64,000 nucleotides of DNA from Halomonas halodenitrificans DSM 735 (GCF_000620045.1 NZ_KK211060.1:32987-96986), one strand, 5' to 3'; numbered from the stretch's first letter, positions 40,803 to 53,663 are shown. Numbers and translations: made by a program. The notes: a model not told the origin generated them from the sequence alone.

Positions 40803-42620
40803 TTATCTCTCGATCTTGGCTTCGCTGCGCAGGTGTTCGATCAGGCCTTGAATGGCGGCCTGGGCGCGCAGGCGTTCGGTCATGCTGGAAACGGCGCTGG
40901 TGATCTGTGCGTCGACTTCGCCTTCGCCGACGGACTCCAGGGCGATGATCACGGCGCGTTCGCCGTCGACGACCTGGCCGTACACGGCGGCGTCGCCTTC
41001 GGGTGCCGGGAGCCGGAAGGCCGCGGTGATCACCGCCTGGGACAGCCCGTGGGTGTCCTGGCGGCTGACGCCATCGGCCCGCTGCCAGGCGAGGTCGACC
41101 GAGCCGCCCTCGTTCAATGTCTCGACCAGCCCATCGGCCCGAGCGCTCAGGGCGTCGCGGCGCTGCTGGGCTTTGACCTCGGCCACCACCTCGTCGCGTA
41201 CCTCGGCGAGGGGGAGCGTGGTGGCCTCGCGGTGCTCATCGACGCGCAGCACCAGGCGGCGGTCGCTATCCAGCTCGATCACCTCGCTGTTGTAGCCCTC
41301 CTCGAGCACGTCCTCGCTGAAGGCCTGGGTCATCACGCCCGGCTCGGAGAGCACGCCCTCGGCGGTGTCCCGTGACAGCCAGTCGCTGGACTGGAGCTCG
41401 AGGCCCACATCCTCGGCGACACTGCGCAGATCATCGGCGGCGAAGCTTTCGTCGATGAGCCGCTGGACCCGGTCATTGAACTCTCCGGACACCTGCTCCC
41501 TGGCCAGCTGACGGCGCAGATCGTCGCGCATTGATGCGAAGGATTCGCGCTCCAGGCCAGTCACGGTCAGCAGGTGCAGGCCGTTGTCGGTCTCGACGAT
41601 GTCGGACACCTCGCCCTCATCCAGCGAGAAGGCGGCGTCATCGAAGGCCTCGCCGAAGAAGCCGCGACTCACCACGCCGAGATCGCCCCCCTGCTCGGCG
41701 GAGACGGTGTCATCGGAGACCCGGGCGGCAAGATCGGCGAAGGCTTCGCCATCGGCGAGACGCGCCTGAACCGACTCGAGCTCGGCCACCGCTTCCTCGC
41801 GGCTGCGCTCGTCACCGAAGGTCAGCATGATATGCGAGAGTCGGCGATCGGCGTTGGCCGTCTGGTCCTGCCAGGCCTTGCGCAACGCCTGCTCGTCCAC
41901 TTCTACCCCCGCGGCCATGGCCTGACGGTCGATGACCACATAGTTCAGACGCACCTGCTCGGGCCGGCGGAAGCGGTCCTGGTGCTCGGCGTAATACGCC
42001 TCGATGGCGTCATCGGAGGGCGTGATCTCCTGGTCGAGAGATTCCACGCCCAGGGCGGCATGCCGGAAGCTACGCGTCTGGCGCTGCAGGCTAGCCAGGC
42101 GCTGCCGCTCGCTGTCCAGGCTGAAGTCGCTGAAGGCCAGCCCCTGCTGTAGCTGCTGCTGCTTCATGTCGGCACGCAGCTGGTCGCGAAAGCCCACCGG
42201 TGTATAGCCGGCACTGGCCAGACGGTTGCGGAACAGCTCCTGGTCGAAGCGCCCCTCCTGATCCTGGAACTCGGGGAGTGAGACGATGATCTGATCGAGC
42301 TGGTCCTCGGAAAGATGCAGCCCACCCTCATCGGCATACTGGCTCAACAGCTCGGTGGTGATCAGCTCGTCGAGCATCTGGCCACGCAGCGCACGCTCCT
42401 GCTCCGCCGGCACCTGGCCGCTGCGGATGGCCCGCTGTACCGATAGCTCGAGATCTTGACGCATGATGGGCTCGCCGTTGACCTGGGCGACCTCGTCGCC
42501 GCTATTGCCAAACAGCCCCACCAGCGAATCCACGCCGAACATCGCCATGGTCACGACCACTGCCCCGATGATGATCTTGGCTCCCCAGCTTCGGGAGCGG
42601 TCTCGAATACTTTGCAGCAT
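40803..42620 (-). CDS. ppiD: Periplasmic folding chaperone PpiD
   Basis: A 605-residue inner-membrane-anchored protein with one N-terminal helix (GAKIIIGAVVVTMAMFGVDSLVGLF, about residues 14 to 38), a SurA-like chaperone domain and a parvulin domain (RLSHIMLTFGDERSREEAVAELESVQARLADGEAFADLAARVSDD...GGDLGVVSRG). It helps outer-membrane and periplasmic proteins fold as they leave the Sec channel. Its place after hupB is the standard order. The 3' end abuts the palindrome array. Confidence 0.93.
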   Translation of the reverse strand: MLQSIRDRSRSWGAKIIIGAVVVTMAMFGVDSLVGLFGNSGDEVAQVNGEPIMRQDLELSVQRAIRSGQVPAEQERALRGQMLDELITTELLSQYADEGGLHLSEDQLDQIIVSLPEFQDQEGRFDQELFRNRLASAGYTPVGFRDQLRADMKQQQLQQGLAFSDFSLDSERQRLASLQRQTRSFRHAALGVESLDQEITPSDDAIEAYYAEHQDRFRRPEQVRLNYVVIDRQAMAAGVEVDEQALRKAWQDQTANADRRLSHIMLTFGDERSREEAVAELESVQARLADGEAFADLAARVSDDTVSAEQGGDLGVVSRGFFGEAFDDAAFSLDEGEVSDIVETDNGLHLLTVTGLERESFASMRDDLRRQLAREQVSGEFNDRVQRLIDESFAADDLRSVAEDVGLELQSSDWLSRDTAEGVLSEPGVMTQAFSEDVLEEGYNSEVIELDSDRRLVLRVDEHREATTLPLAEVRDEVVAEVKAQQRRDALSARADGLVETLNEGGSVDLAWQRADGVSRQDTHGLSQAVITAAFRLPAPEGDAAVYGQVVDGERAVIIALESVGEGEVDAQITSAVSSMTERLRAQAAIQGLIEHLRSEAKIER

Positions 42621-42680
42621 GCAGGCCTCGGAAATGTTGCCTCAAAATGGATACACGAAAAACGTTCGCCAATAACGAAG

Positions 42681-42711
42681 ACAGGCGCACCGCCGTGGGC
42701 GGTGCGCCTGT
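42681..42711 (-). terminator. Terminator hairpin after hupB
   Basis: ACAGGCGCACCGCC pairs perfectly with GGCGGTGCGCCTGT (14 bp) around a 3-base loop, 68 bases after the hupB stop. The T content behind it is modest. Confidence 0.8.
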
Positions 42712-42778
42712 ATCAATCAACCATCAGCGACGAACCATCAGCGGCGCCCTGGGCGCACGTCTCCCGGTCGACGCAGAA

Positions 42779-43051
42779 TCAGTTGACGGAATCCTTCAGC
42801 GCCTTGCCGGCCTTGAAGCCGGGCACCTTGGCCGCCTTGATCTCGATGGGCTGACCGGTCTGGGGGTTGCGACCGGTGCGTGCGGCACGCTCCTTCACAT
42901 GGAAGGTGCCGAAGCCGACGAGGGAAACGCTGTCGCCTTTCTTCAGGCTATCGGTCACGGAATCCACCATGGCATCCAGAGCACGTGCGGCGGAAGCCTT
43001 GGGAATATCGGCAGACGCGGCGATAGCTTCGATCAGCTCAGATTTGTTCAC
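42779..43051 (-). CDS. hupB: DNA-binding protein HU-beta
   Basis: A 90-residue HU subunit: [32 protein letters not shown], the [40 protein letters not shown] arm and the conserved Arg/Pro at its tip. It compacts and bends DNA as a dimer. It has its own strong promoter upstream and a terminator downstream, so it can be expressed independently of lon and ppiD. Confidence 0.97.
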   Translation of the reverse strand: MNKSELIEAIAASADIPKASAARALDAMVDSVTDSLKKGDSVSLVGFGTFHVKERAARTGRNPQTGQPIEIKAAKVPGFKAGKALKDSVN

Positions 43052-43133
43052 ACTTCACCCCTTGACTTTTTCGTAAATTGACCCTGATCGAACCGGCATT
43101 TTAGCTAACAAGCGCGATCACAGCATTGGGTAA

Positions 43134-43163
43134 TTTATAGCAATGCGGAGAAACCACTGTCAA
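43134..43163 (-). promoter_or_regulatory. Sigma-70 promoter of hupB
   Basis: On the reverse strand TTGACA (43158-43163) is separated by 18 bases from TATAAA (43134-43139). Predicted transcription start is near 43127, giving a leader of about 75 bases. Confidence 0.8.
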
Positions 43164-43228
43164 GCAACAATCAGGGCAGAGCCCCACCATATCGGGCTTT
43201 GAATCGAATAATGATGGGGAAATCCGCC

Positions 43229-45634
<2,406 letters not shown>

Positions 45635-45674
45635 CGCAGGCGTACCTCAAGAGAAAACGAAGGGATGCCCCGTG

Positions 45675-45703
45675 GAATGGGGGCGATCGGGTAACTTTGC
45701 AAG
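45675..45703 (-). promoter_or_regulatory. Sigma-32 (heat-shock) promoter of lon
   Basis: On the reverse strand CTTGCAAA (45696-45703) is followed after 13 bases by CCCCATTC (45675-45682), close to the sigma-32 consensus CTTGAAA and CCCCATnT. The start point would lie about 34 bases before lon. Confidence 0.7.
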
Positions 45704-45720
45704 GCAGTAACCGAGAGGGC

Positions 45721-45784
45721 AAAAAAAACGGGAGCCCCCGGCCCCCAGCCGGCCGGGCCGGCGGTGGAGGCGAGGCGCTCCCGT
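45721..45784 (-). terminator. Rho-independent terminator of clpX
   Basis: On the reverse strand ACGGGAGC pairs with GCTCCCGT, with a GC-rich inner stem, followed by eight T residues. It lies 20 bases past the clpX stop and separates clpPX from lon. Confidence 0.9.
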
Positions 45785-45803
45785 GGGGTCAGCCCCCGGT
45801 CAT

Positions 45804-47084
45804 TCAGCCGTCGGTGCCGTCGCTGGCGGCTTCCTGCTGCTGGGAATAGATCAGCAGCGGCTCGCTTTCGCCCTTGATCACCGAGGCATCGATCACCACC
45901 TTGCTGACCCCCTCCAGGGAGGGAATCTCGTACATGGTGTCGAGGAGCACCGACTCGAGAATGGAGCGCAGACCGCGTGCGCCGGTCTTGCGTGCCATGG
46001 CCTTGTCGGCCACCGCGCGCAGGGCGTCGTCACGGAACTCCAGCTCCACGCCTTCCATCTCGAACAGCTTGGTATACTGCTTGAGAAGCGAGTTCTTGGG
46101 CTCGGTCAGGATCTCGATCAGCGCCTCTTCGGTGAGGTCGGTCAGGGTCGCGATCACCGGCAGACGCCCGACGAACTCGGGGATAAGGCCGAACTTGACC
46201 AGATCCTCGGGCTCCACGGTGGCCAGGGTATCCCCTACCGGCTTGCCGTCTTCCTTGCTCTTGACCTCGGCATTGAAGCCGATGCCACCCTTCTCGACGC
46301 GGTCACGGATGACCTTCTCCAGGCCCGCGAAGGCCCCGCCGACGATGAACAGCATATTGGTCGTATCGACCTGCAGGAACTCCTGCTGCGGGTGCTTGCG
46401 GCCGCCCTGGGGCGGAATCGAGGCCGTGGTGCCTTCGATCAGCTTGAGCAACGCCTGCTGAACGCCCTCGCCAGACACGTCCCGGGTGATCGAGGGGTTG
46501 TCGGACTTGCGCGACACCTTGTCGATCTCATCGATGTAGACGATGCCACGCTCGGCCTTGTCCACATCGTAATCGCACTTCTGCAGCAGCTTCTGGATGA
46601 TGTTCTCGACATCCTCGCCCACGTAGCCGGCTTCGGTCAGCGTGGTGGCATCGGCGATGGTGAACGGCACATTGAGCAGCCGCGCCATGGTCTCGGCGAG
46701 TAGCGTCTTGCCGCTGCCGGTGGGGCCGATCAGCAGGATGTTCGACTTGCCCAGCTCCACGTCGTCTTTCTTGACGTCGGAACTCAGGCGCTTGTAGTGA
46801 TTGTAGACGGCAACGGACAGCACCATCTTGGCGCGATCCTGGCCGATCACATAATCATCGAGGGTGTGACGGATCTCACGAGGCGTCGGCAGACGCTCGT
46901 CGTCGCTCTCGGCATCGGCATCGAGCACCTCCTCGCGAATGATGTCATTGCAGAGGTCGACACACTCATCACAGATATAGACGGACGGGCCGGCAATAAG
47001 CTTGCGCACCTCGTTCTGATTCTTGCCGCAGAACGAGCAGTAGAGCAGCTTGCCACCGTCGTCCTTGCCTTTGCCGTCAGCCAT
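45804..47084 (-). CDS. clpX: ClpXP protease ATPase subunit ClpX
   Basis: A 426-residue unfoldase. The N-terminal zinc finger has CSFC...CDECVDLC, followed by Walker [13 protein letters not shown], Walker B YIDEIDK, the IGF-type ClpP loop region and sensor 2. Start at ATG 47084 with AGAGGT in front; the longer in-frame reading has no support. It recognises and unfolds tagged substrates for ClpP. Confidence 0.97.
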   Translation of the reverse strand: MADGKGKDDGGKLLYCSFCGKNQNEVRKLIAGPSVYICDECVDLCNDIIREEVLDADAESDDERLPTPREIRHTLDDYVIGQDRAKMVLSVAVYNHYKRLSSDVKKDDVELGKSNILLIGPTGSGKTLLAETMARLLNVPFTIADATTLTEAGYVGEDVENIIQKLLQKCDYDVDKAERGIVYIDEIDKVSRKSDNPSITRDVSGEGVQQALLKLIEGTTASIPPQGGRKHPQQEFLQVDTTNMLFIVGGAFAGLEKVIRDRVEKGGIGFNAEVKSKEDGKPVGDTLATVEPEDLVKFGLIPEFVGRLPVIATLTDLTEEALIEILTEPKNSLLKQYTKLFEMEGVELEFRDDALRAVADKAMARKTGARGLRSILESVLLDTMYEIPSLEGVSKVVIDASVIKGESEPLLIYSQQQEAASDGTDG

Positions 47085-47193
47085 TCGCTTACCTCTTTTC
47101 ATAGTGATGGCGCCTGCCAATGCCGACGCCACCGAGTTCACAGCGGCGGCACGCACCGCCGGGAACAATCAGCGTATTTTGCAAATCACGCTA

Positions 47194-47814
47194 TCAGGAT
47201 GTGGGCCGCTTATCCAGCATGGCATCGATCAGCCCATACTCCGCCGCCTGGCGACCATCCATGAAGTTGTCGCGGTCGGTATCCCGGGCGATGGTGTCGA
47301 TATCCTGGCCGGTATGCTGGGCGAGGATATGGTTGAGCCTGTCGCGGATGCCGAGGATCTCACGGGTGTGGATCTCGATGTCCGAGGCCTGGCCCTGATA
47401 GCCGCCCAGCGGCTGGTGGATCATCATGCGCGAGTTGGGCAGGCAGAAGCGCTTCTCCGGCGCCCCGCCGGCCAGCAGCAGCGCGCCCATGCTGGCCGCC
47501 TGGCCGATGCACACGGTGGACACATCGGGCTTGATGAACTGCATGGTGTCGTAGATCGACATGCCGGCGGTCACCGAGCCACCCGGGGAGTTGATGTACA
47601 GGTGGATGTCCTTGTCCGGGTTCTCGGACTCCAGGAACAGCAGCTGCGCCACCACCAGGTTGGCCGTGTAGTCTTCCACCGGACCCACCAGGAAGATCAC
47701 ACGCTCCTTGAGCAGGCGGGAATAGATGTCGTAGGAACGCTCGCCGCGCGCGCTCTGCTCGACCACCATGGGCACCAGGCCACCGGCGTTCTGGATATCG
47801 AACTCGTTGCTCAT
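47194..47814 (-). CDS. clpP: ClpP proteolytic subunit
   Basis: A 206-residue serine peptidase with catalytic S108 ([11 protein letters not shown]), H133 (MIHQP) and a later Asp. Start ATG 47814 ([20 protein letters not shown]), which fits the propeptide and N-terminal loop; the upstream extension is spacer. It forms the barrel that ClpX feeds. It lies between tig and clpX in the usual order. Confidence 0.97.
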   Translation of the reverse strand: MSNEFDIQNAGGLVPMVVEQSARGERSYDIYSRLLKERVIFLVGPVEDYTANLVVAQLLFLESENPDKDIHLYINSPGGSVTAGMSIYDTMQFIKPDVSTVCIGQAASMGALLLAGGAPEKRFCLPNSRMMIHQPLGGYQGQASDIEIHTREILGIRDRLNHILAQHTGQDIDTIARDTDRDNFMDGRQAAEYGLIDAMLDKRPTS

Positions 47815-47892
47815 TGCGTGTTGTCCTTGCATCCGATGAATGGAAGCGAAGAGAAACAGCGCCCCGACACCGGCCGGGGCGCAGGGCATCGA

Positions 47893-49257
47893 TCAGGCCT
47901 GGCTTTCTTCCTCGCTGGCCGCTTCGCTGCCGTCTTCCTCGTCGGCTTCTTCCTGCTGCTGGGCCGCCGCCAGCACGTCCTGGTAGGACATCTCGACGTC
48001 CTGGACGCTGGCCTGGCCGAGCAGCACGTCCACGGCCTTCTCTTCGAGAATCGCGGACTTGACCTGGGTCTTGAGCTGGTCGTCGCCCATGTAGTGCTCG
48101 ACCACCTGTTCGGGCTCCTGATACTGCTCGGCAAGCTCCTGAACCTTGGCACGAATCTCGTCGTCGCTGGCCTCGAGCTCGTTGACCTTGATCACCTCGG
48201 CCAGCAGCAGGCCGACCTCGACGCGGCTCCTGGCCTGCTCCTCGAACAGCTCGTTGGGCAGCTGGGAGACATCGAAGTCCTCGCCCAGGCCGAACTGCTG
48301 GGCCGCCTGGCGCTTGAGGCCATCGGTCTCCTGCTGAACCAGTGCCTGGGGCACGGCGACCTCGTTGGCCTTCTGCAGCGCGGCAAGTACCTGCTGCTTG
48401 ACGCGGTTATCCACCGCCTGGCCGGCCTCGCGGGTCATGTTCTTCTTGACCTCGGCACGGAAGGCGTCGAGATCGCCGTCCTCGACGCCAAACTTCGCGA
48501 TGAACTCGGCATCGATCTCGGGCAGGGCCTTGCCCTTCACCGCGTGGACGGTGACCTTGAAGGTCGCTTCCTGGCCGGCCAGGTTCTCGGCCTGGTAGTC
48601 CTCCGGGAAGGTGACCTTGATTTCCTTGTCGTCGCCGGCCTGGGCGCCGATCAACTGCTCCTCGAAGCCGGGGATGAAGCTGTTGGAACCGATCACCAGG
48701 TCATGGCCTTCGGCGCTGCCGCCTTCGAAGGGCTCATCGCCCAGGAAGCCCTGGAAGTCGATGGTCAGCTGGTCGCCATCCTCGGCGGCACGCTCGACGT
48801 CTTCCCAGTCGGCGTTCTGCTTGCGCAGGGTGTCGATCATCTCGTCGACATCGGCCTCGGTCACCTCGACCACGGGCCGCTCGACGTCGGCGCCCTCGAT
48901 GGGTGCCAGCTCGACTTCGGGGTAGGTCTCCAGGGTCGCCACGAACTCCAGATCCTTGCCCGTCTCATTGACGGTGGCTTCGATCTGGGGCATGCCGGCC
49001 GGGTTGAGCTCGTTCTCGGTGATGGCACGGACGTAACGCTCACGCATCACTTCCCCGACCACCTCGTTGCGCACTTCGCTGCCATAGCGCTGACGGATCA
49101 CCGACATCGGCACCCTGCCCCGACGAAACCCGTCCATACGAACGTTCTTGGCGGCATCCTTGAGGCGAGCATTGACGGCCTCATCGATTTCGGCGGCCGG
49201 CACTTGGACCGTGATGCGGCGTTCGATCTGGGAGGTCGTATCGACGGAAACTTGCAT
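47893..49257 (-). CDS. tig: Trigger factor
   Basis: A 454-residue ribosome-associated chaperone. The N-terminal ribosome-binding motif is visible as GFRRGRVP (RMDGFRRGRVPMSVIRQRYG), followed by the FKBP-like isomerase domain (DQLTIDFQGFLGDEPFEGGSAEGHDLVIGSNSFIPGFEEQLIGAQAGDDKEI) and the helical C-terminal arms. Start ATG 49257 matches the usual MQVSVDTTSQIERRITVQVP. First gene of the tig-clpP-clpX block. Confidence 0.97.
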   Translation of the reverse strand: MQVSVDTTSQIERRITVQVPAAEIDEAVNARLKDAAKNVRMDGFRRGRVPMSVIRQRYGSEVRNEVVGEVMRERYVRAITENELNPAGMPQIEATVNETGKDLEFVATLETYPEVELAPIEGADVERPVVEVTEADVDEMIDTLRKQNADWEDVERAAEDGDQLTIDFQGFLGDEPFEGGSAEGHDLVIGSNSFIPGFEEQLIGAQAGDDKEIKVTFPEDYQAENLAGQEATFKVTVHAVKGKALPEIDAEFIAKFGVEDGDLDAFRAEVKKNMTREAGQAVDNRVKQQVLAALQKANEVAVPQALVQQETDGLKRQAAQQFGLGEDFDVSQLPNELFEEQARSRVEVGLLLAEVIKVNELEASDDEIRAKVQELAEQYQEPEQVVEHYMGDDQLKTQVKSAILEEKAVDVLLGQASVQDVEMSYQDVLAAAQQQEEADEEDGSEAASEEESQA

Positions 49258-49567
49258 GAAATGTCCTCTACCGACTGGGGCACTGTGTTGATTGCGTGAA
49301 TGAAAAATCAAGGGGATGATTTTATGAATCCCGTGCGGCACTGGCAAGCGCCGAGGGGGAAGAAATGGGGGCACGGCGAACGATTACAAGGGGCGAAACT
49401 ACATCCATGCCAAAAAACGCCGACGCCTGAGCGACCGCGTGCCGTATACCGCGCAATACCGATAAAAAATCAGACTGACTGAAGCAGGAGCCGATCCCGA
49501 GAGGAACGATCCAAAAAGAGAGATCTGGAAGAATAGTCTGAAGGGGTCGATCGGGAGGGTCAAGACA
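49258..49567. other. Spacer between tig and the tRNA cluster
   Basis: No gene or clear terminator is recognised in these 310 bases. Several A/T-rich patches on the reverse strand could hold the tig promoter, but I cannot pair a -35 and -10 box at proper spacing. Confidence 0.5.
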
Positions 49568-49643
49568 TGGGGTGGATGATGGGGATCGAACCCACGACCA
49601 CCGGAGCCACAATCCGGGGCTCTACCACTGAGCTACATCCACC
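49568..49643 (-). tRNA. tRNA-His (GTG), copy 1
   Basis: A full cloverleaf on the reverse strand with an encoded G(-1), anticodon GTG in the TTGTGGC loop, GGTTCGATCC T arm and encoded CCA (49568-49570). Confidence 0.95.
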
Positions 49644-49673
49644 ATTGCCTTGCTGATACCGCCTGTGTCGAGG

Positions 49674-49749
49674 TGGGGTGGATGATGGGGATCGAACCCA
49701 CGACCACCGGAGCCACAATCCGGGGCTCTACCACTGAGCTACATCCACC
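49674..49749 (-). tRNA. tRNA-His (GTG), copy 2
   Basis: Identical to copy 1 over its full length, 31 bases upstream in the same transcript. A tandem duplication. Confidence 0.95.
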
Positions 49750-49793
49750 ACATCGACAACGACTCGAACAACATCCTGCTACCGCACCGAAGC

Positions 49794-49870
49794 TGGCGCG
49801 CCCAGCAGGACTCGAACCTGCAACCTACGGCTTAGAAGGCCGTTGCTCTATCCGATTGAGCCATGGGCGC
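49794..49870 (-). tRNA. tRNA-Arg (TCT)
   Basis: 77 bases, anticodon TCT in the CTTCTAA loop, T arm GGTTCGAGTCC, encoded CCA at 49794-49796. Confidence 0.94.
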
Positions 49871-49938
49871 ATTGTACGTTTCAGCTCGCCTCGCCGCAAC
49901 CCTGAGTGCCAATAAACCGCAAGACATTCAAGACGTTA

Positions 49939-50015
49939 TGGTCGGAGTGGAGGGATTCGAACCCCCGACATCCTGCTCCCAAAGCAGGCGCGCTACCAGA
50001 CTGCGCTACACTCCG
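49939..50015 (-). tRNA. tRNA-Pro (TGG)
   Basis: 77 bases starting CGGAGTGTAGCGCAG, anticodon TGG in the TTTGGGA loop, encoded CCA at 49939-49941. It is the first tRNA of the transcript. Confidence 0.95.
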
Positions 50016-50067
50016 CGGCGATCAAGCGGGCTGGACGCCGCCACACGGGCCTCGTCGAGCGATGCGT

Positions 50068-50095
50068 ATTCTACGTGACTTTCGCCCTTCGTCAA
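50068..50095 (-). promoter_or_regulatory. Promoter of the tRNA cluster
   Basis: On the reverse strand TTGACG (50090-50095) is followed after 16 bases by TAGAAT (50068-50073), about 50 bases before tRNA-Pro. It is a near-consensus sigma-70 promoter. Confidence 0.8.
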
Positions 50096-50189
50096 GTGCC
50101 GGAGGGCGACAACCGCCTCGAGCGCTTTGTTTCGCCCGCCTGGCGTGCGAAAATCACGCCTTCCTTTTCGACCATCCAGAGGACACTCG

Positions 50190-51047
50190 ATGACCGCGCA
50201 ACTGATCGATGGCAAAGCCGTAGCCGCCCGCGTTCGCCAGCAGGTAGCCCGCCAGGTGCAGGCACGCCGCGACAGCGGGGGCCGCGCGCCAGGGCTTGCC
50301 GTCGTGCTGGTCGGCGAGGACCCCGCCTCCGCCGTCTATGTGCGCAACAAGCACAATGCCTGCGTCGAGGCCGGCATCGAGTCGTTTCGCCATACGCTGC
50401 CCGCGGACGCCTCTCAGCAACAGCTCGAGGCGCTGGTCGACCGGCTCAACGACGACCCGGCCGTCGACGGCATCCTGGTCCAGCTGCCACTCCCCGAACA
50501 GCTCGACGCCCGCCCCATTCTCGAGCGCATTCGCCCGGACAAGGACGTCGATGGCTTTCACCCCTATAACCTGGGGCGCCTGGCCCAGCGCCTGCCGCTG
50601 CTGCGGCCCTGCACGCCCAAGGGCGTGATGACGCTGCTCGAGGAGACCGGCCTGGCGATCCGCGGCCTGGACGCCACCGTGGTGGGGGCCTCCAATATCG
50701 TCGGCCGCCCCATGTCCCTGGAGCTGATGATCGCCGGCTGCACCACCACCGTCTGCCATCGCTTTACGCGCAACCTGGAGGAACAGGTCCGCCGCGCCGA
50801 TGTGCTGATCGTGGCGGTGGGCAAGCCGGGCCTGGTCAAGGGGGAATGGGTCAAGGAAGGCGCCATCGTCATCGACGTGGGCATCAACCGCCAGGCGGAT
50901 GGCCGCCTGATCGGCGACGTCGACTTCGATGCCGCCGCCGAGCGCGCCGCCTGGATCACCCCCGTCCCCGGCGGCGTCGGCCCCATGACCGTCGCCACCC
51001 TGCTGGAGAACACCCTCCAGGCCGCCGACCTCCACGACGCCGACTAG
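50190..51047 (+). CDS. folD: Methylenetetrahydrofolate dehydrogenase/cyclohydrolase
   Basis: A 285-residue bifunctional enzyme of one-carbon metabolism. Signatures: [18 protein letters not shown] (catalytic Lys), [63 protein letters not shown] and the C-terminal [18 protein letters not shown]. Start ATG 50190 with AGAGGAC upstream. It diverges from the tRNA cluster. Confidence 0.96.
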   Translation: MTAQLIDGKAVAARVRQQVARQVQARRDSGGRAPGLAVVLVGEDPASAVYVRNKHNACVEAGIESFRHTLPADASQQQLEALVDRLNDDPAVDGILVQLPLPEQLDARPILERIRPDKDVDGFHPYNLGRLAQRLPLLRPCTPKGVMTLLEETGLAIRGLDATVVGASNIVGRPMSLELMIAGCTTTVCHRFTRNLEEQVRRADVLIVAVGKPGLVKGEWVKEGAIVIDVGINRQADGRLIGDVDFDAAAERAAWITPVPGGVGPMTVATLLENTLQAADLHDAD

Positions 51048-51066
51048 CCCCCACCACCCCGCCCCC

Positions 51067-51200
51067 TGGGGTCAGACCCCAGGAGGTTACCCCAGGCTCG
51101 GGGTCAGACCCCAAAGAGACTCACGGGGCAGGGGTCAGACCCCATGGGGTTCGGGGTCTGACCCCGGGGGGTTACCCCAGAGGGGGGTCTGACCCAGGGG
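51067..51200. repeat. GGGGTC palindrome array after folD
   Basis: Four perfect and one shortened palindrome, interleaved with a recurring GGTTACCCC motif. The region fills the gap between folD and luxS, so the luxS promoter must lie within or just after it. Confidence 0.87.
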
Positions 51201-51261
51201 GAGGGGTTACCCCAAAGAGACTTACTCCAAAGAGACTTTGCATCAGCATGAGGATTGATTG

Positions 51262-51723
51262 ATGAGCGACAAGATGAACGTCGAGAGCTTCAACCTGGAT
51301 CACACCAAGGTAAAGGCTCCCTATGTGCGCCTGGCGGATATCAAGACCGGCGAGCATGGCGACACCATCCACAAGTACGACATGCGCATCTGCCAGCCCA
51401 ACCAGGACCATATGGAGATGCCCGGCCTGCACTCCCTGGAGCACCTGATGGCGGAGCTGTCGCGCAACCACTCCGACAAGGTGGTCGATATCAGTCCCAT
51501 GGGCTGCCAGACCGGCTTCTACGTGGCGATGATCAACCACGACGACTACGAGGGCGTGCTCGAGCTGCTCGAGAACACCCTCGAGGATGTGCTCGAGGCC
51601 AGCGAAGTGCCGGCCTGCAACGAAATGCAGTGCGGCTGGGCCGCCAGCCACAGCCTCGAGGGCGCCAAGCAGATCGCCCGGGGCTTTTTGGCCAAGCGCA
51701 ACGAATGGACGGAAATCTTCTAA
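51262..51723 (+). CDS. luxS: S-ribosylhomocysteine lyase LuxS
   Basis: A 153-residue metalloenzyme that cleaves S-ribosylhomocysteine to homocysteine and DPD, the precursor of autoinducer AI-2. Metal ligands: H57 and H61 ([10 protein letters not shown]) and C124 (CNEMQCGWA); catalytic Cys in [11 protein letters not shown] 51262 has AGGA upstream. Its stop overlaps the mtnN start by one base, so the two steps that detoxify S-adenosylhomocysteine are coupled. Confidence 0.95.
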   Translation: MSDKMNVESFNLDHTKVKAPYVRLADIKTGEHGDTIHKYDMRICQPNQDHMEMPGLHSLEHLMAELSRNHSDKVVDISPMGCQTGFYVAMINHDDYEGVLELLENTLEDVLEASEVPACNEMQCGWAASHSLEGAKQIARGFLAKRNEWTEIF

Positions 51724-52457
51724 TGCAGCGCATCGGCATCATCGGCGCCATGCCCCAGGAAGTGGCGCGCCTCGCCTCCCTGCTCGAGGGGGGCGAGACA
51801 CACACCCATGTCGGCATCACCTTCTACAGCGGCAGGCTGCACGGCGTCGAGGTCGTGGTCCTCCAGTCGGGGATCGGCAAGGTCAACGCCGCCGTCGGCA
51901 CCACCCTGCTGCTGGACATGTACCAGCCGGACGTGGTCATCAATACCGGTTCCGCCGGCGGCTTCGGCGAGGGACTCGAGATCGGCGATATCGTGGTCTC
52001 GAGCGAGGTTCGCCACCACGACGTGGATGCCGTGGTGTTCGGCTACGAGCACGGTCAGGTCCCCAACATGCCGGCGGCCTATATGCCCGACGCGCGACTG
52101 GTGGATCTCGCCCGGGAATGCGTGGAGGCCCTGGGCGAGGTCCGGGTCGTGGAGGGGCTGATCGCCACCGGCGATGTCTTCATGGCCTGCCCCAACCTGG
52201 TGGCCCAGACCCGTCAGCGCTTCCCCACCATGCTCGCCGCCGAGATGGAGGCCGCGGCCATCGCCCAGACCTGCCATCTCTATGGCTGCCCCTTCGTGGT
52301 GATCCGCGCCCTCTCCGACATTCCCGATGCGGGCGACAACCATCTCTCCTTCGAGGAATTCCTGGAGAAGGCCGCCCTGCACTCCTCCCGCATGATCGAG
52401 GCAATGGTCGCCCGCCTGGGCGACCGGCAGCGTGAAACCGTGGCACAGCCCGCCTGA
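51723..52457 (+). CDS. mtnN: 5'-methylthioadenosine/S-adenosylhomocysteine nucleosidase
   Basis: A 244-residue Pfs/MtnN nucleosidase: [36 protein letters not shown], the AEMEAAAIAQ motif with the ribose-binding Glu and the catalytic Asp in RALSDIPD. ATG overlaps the luxS stop (TAATG). It makes S-ribosylhomocysteine, the LuxS substrate. It converges on pyrC. Confidence 0.94.
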   Translation: MQRIGIIGAMPQEVARLASLLEGGETHTHVGITFYSGRLHGVEVVVLQSGIGKVNAAVGTTLLLDMYQPDVVINTGSAGGFGEGLEIGDIVVSSEVRHHDVDAVVFGYEHGQVPNMPAAYMPDARLVDLARECVEALGEVRVVEGLIATGDVFMACPNLVAQTRQRFPTMLAAEMEAAAIAQTCHLYGCPFVVIRALSDIPDAGDNHLSFEEFLEKAALHSSRMIEAMVARLGDRQRETVAQPA

Positions 52458-52472
52458 CGCCTTCACCGGCGC

Positions 52473-53513
52473 CTATTCGCCGGCCAACGCCCACTCCAGG
52501 GTCTCGCCGGCCATCAGCGGCACAATGCGCGCCCCGCCGGCGTAGGGCAGCGATTCGGGGAGGCGCCGGGCGTCGCGCACCAGGGTAATGGTGTCGGCGT
52601 TGCGGGGCAGCCCGTAGAAATCCGGCCCATGGTGGCTGGCGAAGCCTTCCAGGCGGTCCAGGGCGCCGGCCTGCTCGAAGGCGGTGGCGTAATACTCGAT
52701 CGCCGCCGGGGCGGTGTAGGCCCCGGCGCAGCCACAGGCGCTCTCCTTGTCACCCTGGGCGTGTGGGGCGCTGTCGGTCCCCAGGAAGAACTTCGGACTG
52801 CCCGAGGTGGCCGCCGCCAGCAGCGCCTCGCGATGCCGCTCGCGCTTGAGGATGGGCAGGCAGTAGTAGTGCGGGCGAATGCCGCCCACCAGCATATGGT
52901 TACGATTGAACAGCAGGTGGTGGGCGGTGATGGTCGCGCCCACATTGGCCGGTGCGGCGGCCACAAATTCGGCCGCCTCGGCCGTGGTGATATGCTCGAA
53001 GACCACCTTGAGGGTCGGGTGGCGCTCCAGCAGGGGCTTGAGCACCCGCTCGATAAACACCGCCTCACGATCGAAGATATCGATCTCGGCGTCGGTCACC
53101 TCGCCGTGCATCAGCAGCGGGATGCCGAGCCTTGCCATGGCGGCGACCGCGGCATCGCAGTGCGCCAGGTCGGTCACGCCCGAGGCGGAGTTGGTGGTGG
53201 CGCCGGCGGGATACAGCTTGACCGCCTGCACCAGGCCGCTGGCATGGGCGCGCTCGATTTCCTCGGCGGGGGTGTTATCGGTGAGATAGAGCGTCATCAG
53301 CGGCTCGAAGCGGCTGCCCGCGGGCAGCGCCGCCAGGATCCGCTCGCGGTAAGCCAGGGCCTGCTCGGTGGTGGTCACCGGCGGCTTGAGATTGGGCATG
53401 ATGATGGCGCGGCCCATCTGTCGGGCCGAGGCCTCGACCACGGCGGACAACACCGCGTCGTCGCGCAGGTGGAGGTGCCAGTCGTCGGGGCGAGTCAGGG
53501 TCAAGGTAGTCAC
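52473..53513 (-). CDS. pyrC: Dihydroorotase (class II)
   Basis: A 346-residue zinc enzyme of pyrimidine synthesis, the length of the E. coli type. The first metal motif is DWHLHLRD, the carboxylated Lys lies in [12 protein letters not shown], and later metal residues lie in MHGEVTD and FEHITT. The gene stands alone between mtnN and the DMT transporter. Confidence 0.95.
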   Translation of the reverse strand: MTTLTLTRPDDWHLHLRDDAVLSAVVEASARQMGRAIIMPNLKPPVTTTEQALAYRERILAALPAGSRFEPLMTLYLTDNTPAEEIERAHASGLVQAVKLYPAGATTNSASGVTDLAHCDAAVAAMARLGIPLLMHGEVTDAEIDIFDREAVFIERVLKPLLERHPTLKVVFEHITTAEAAEFVAAAPANVGATITAHHLLFNRNHMLVGGIRPHYYCLPILKRERHREALLAAATSGSPKFFLGTDSAPHAQGDKESACGCAGAYTAPAAIEYYATAFEQAGALDRLEGFASHHGPDFYGLPRNADTITLVRDARRLPESLPYAGGARIVPLMAGETLEWALAGE

Positions 53514-53663
53514 GGCGGTTCCTGTCGTGGCGGTTCGGTCGATGTGGCGCCAGTATACCGAATGCCGCCTGCCTGAGCAGAGCCCGGCGACCCGATTTCA
53601 CGGCACCCCAGGCCACATCGTCTGATAACATGCCGACATTGCCCTTGCACCGGACCCCTTGTG

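Noticed and set aside
47050..49299. A 749-residue open frame opposite clpP and tig
   Set aside because: It spans two well-supported genes on the other strand, and its composition is typical of an antisense shadow.
49568..49749. The two tRNA-His copies as an assembly error
   Set aside because: Their flanks differ (31 bases of unique spacer), so a real tandem pair is more likely.
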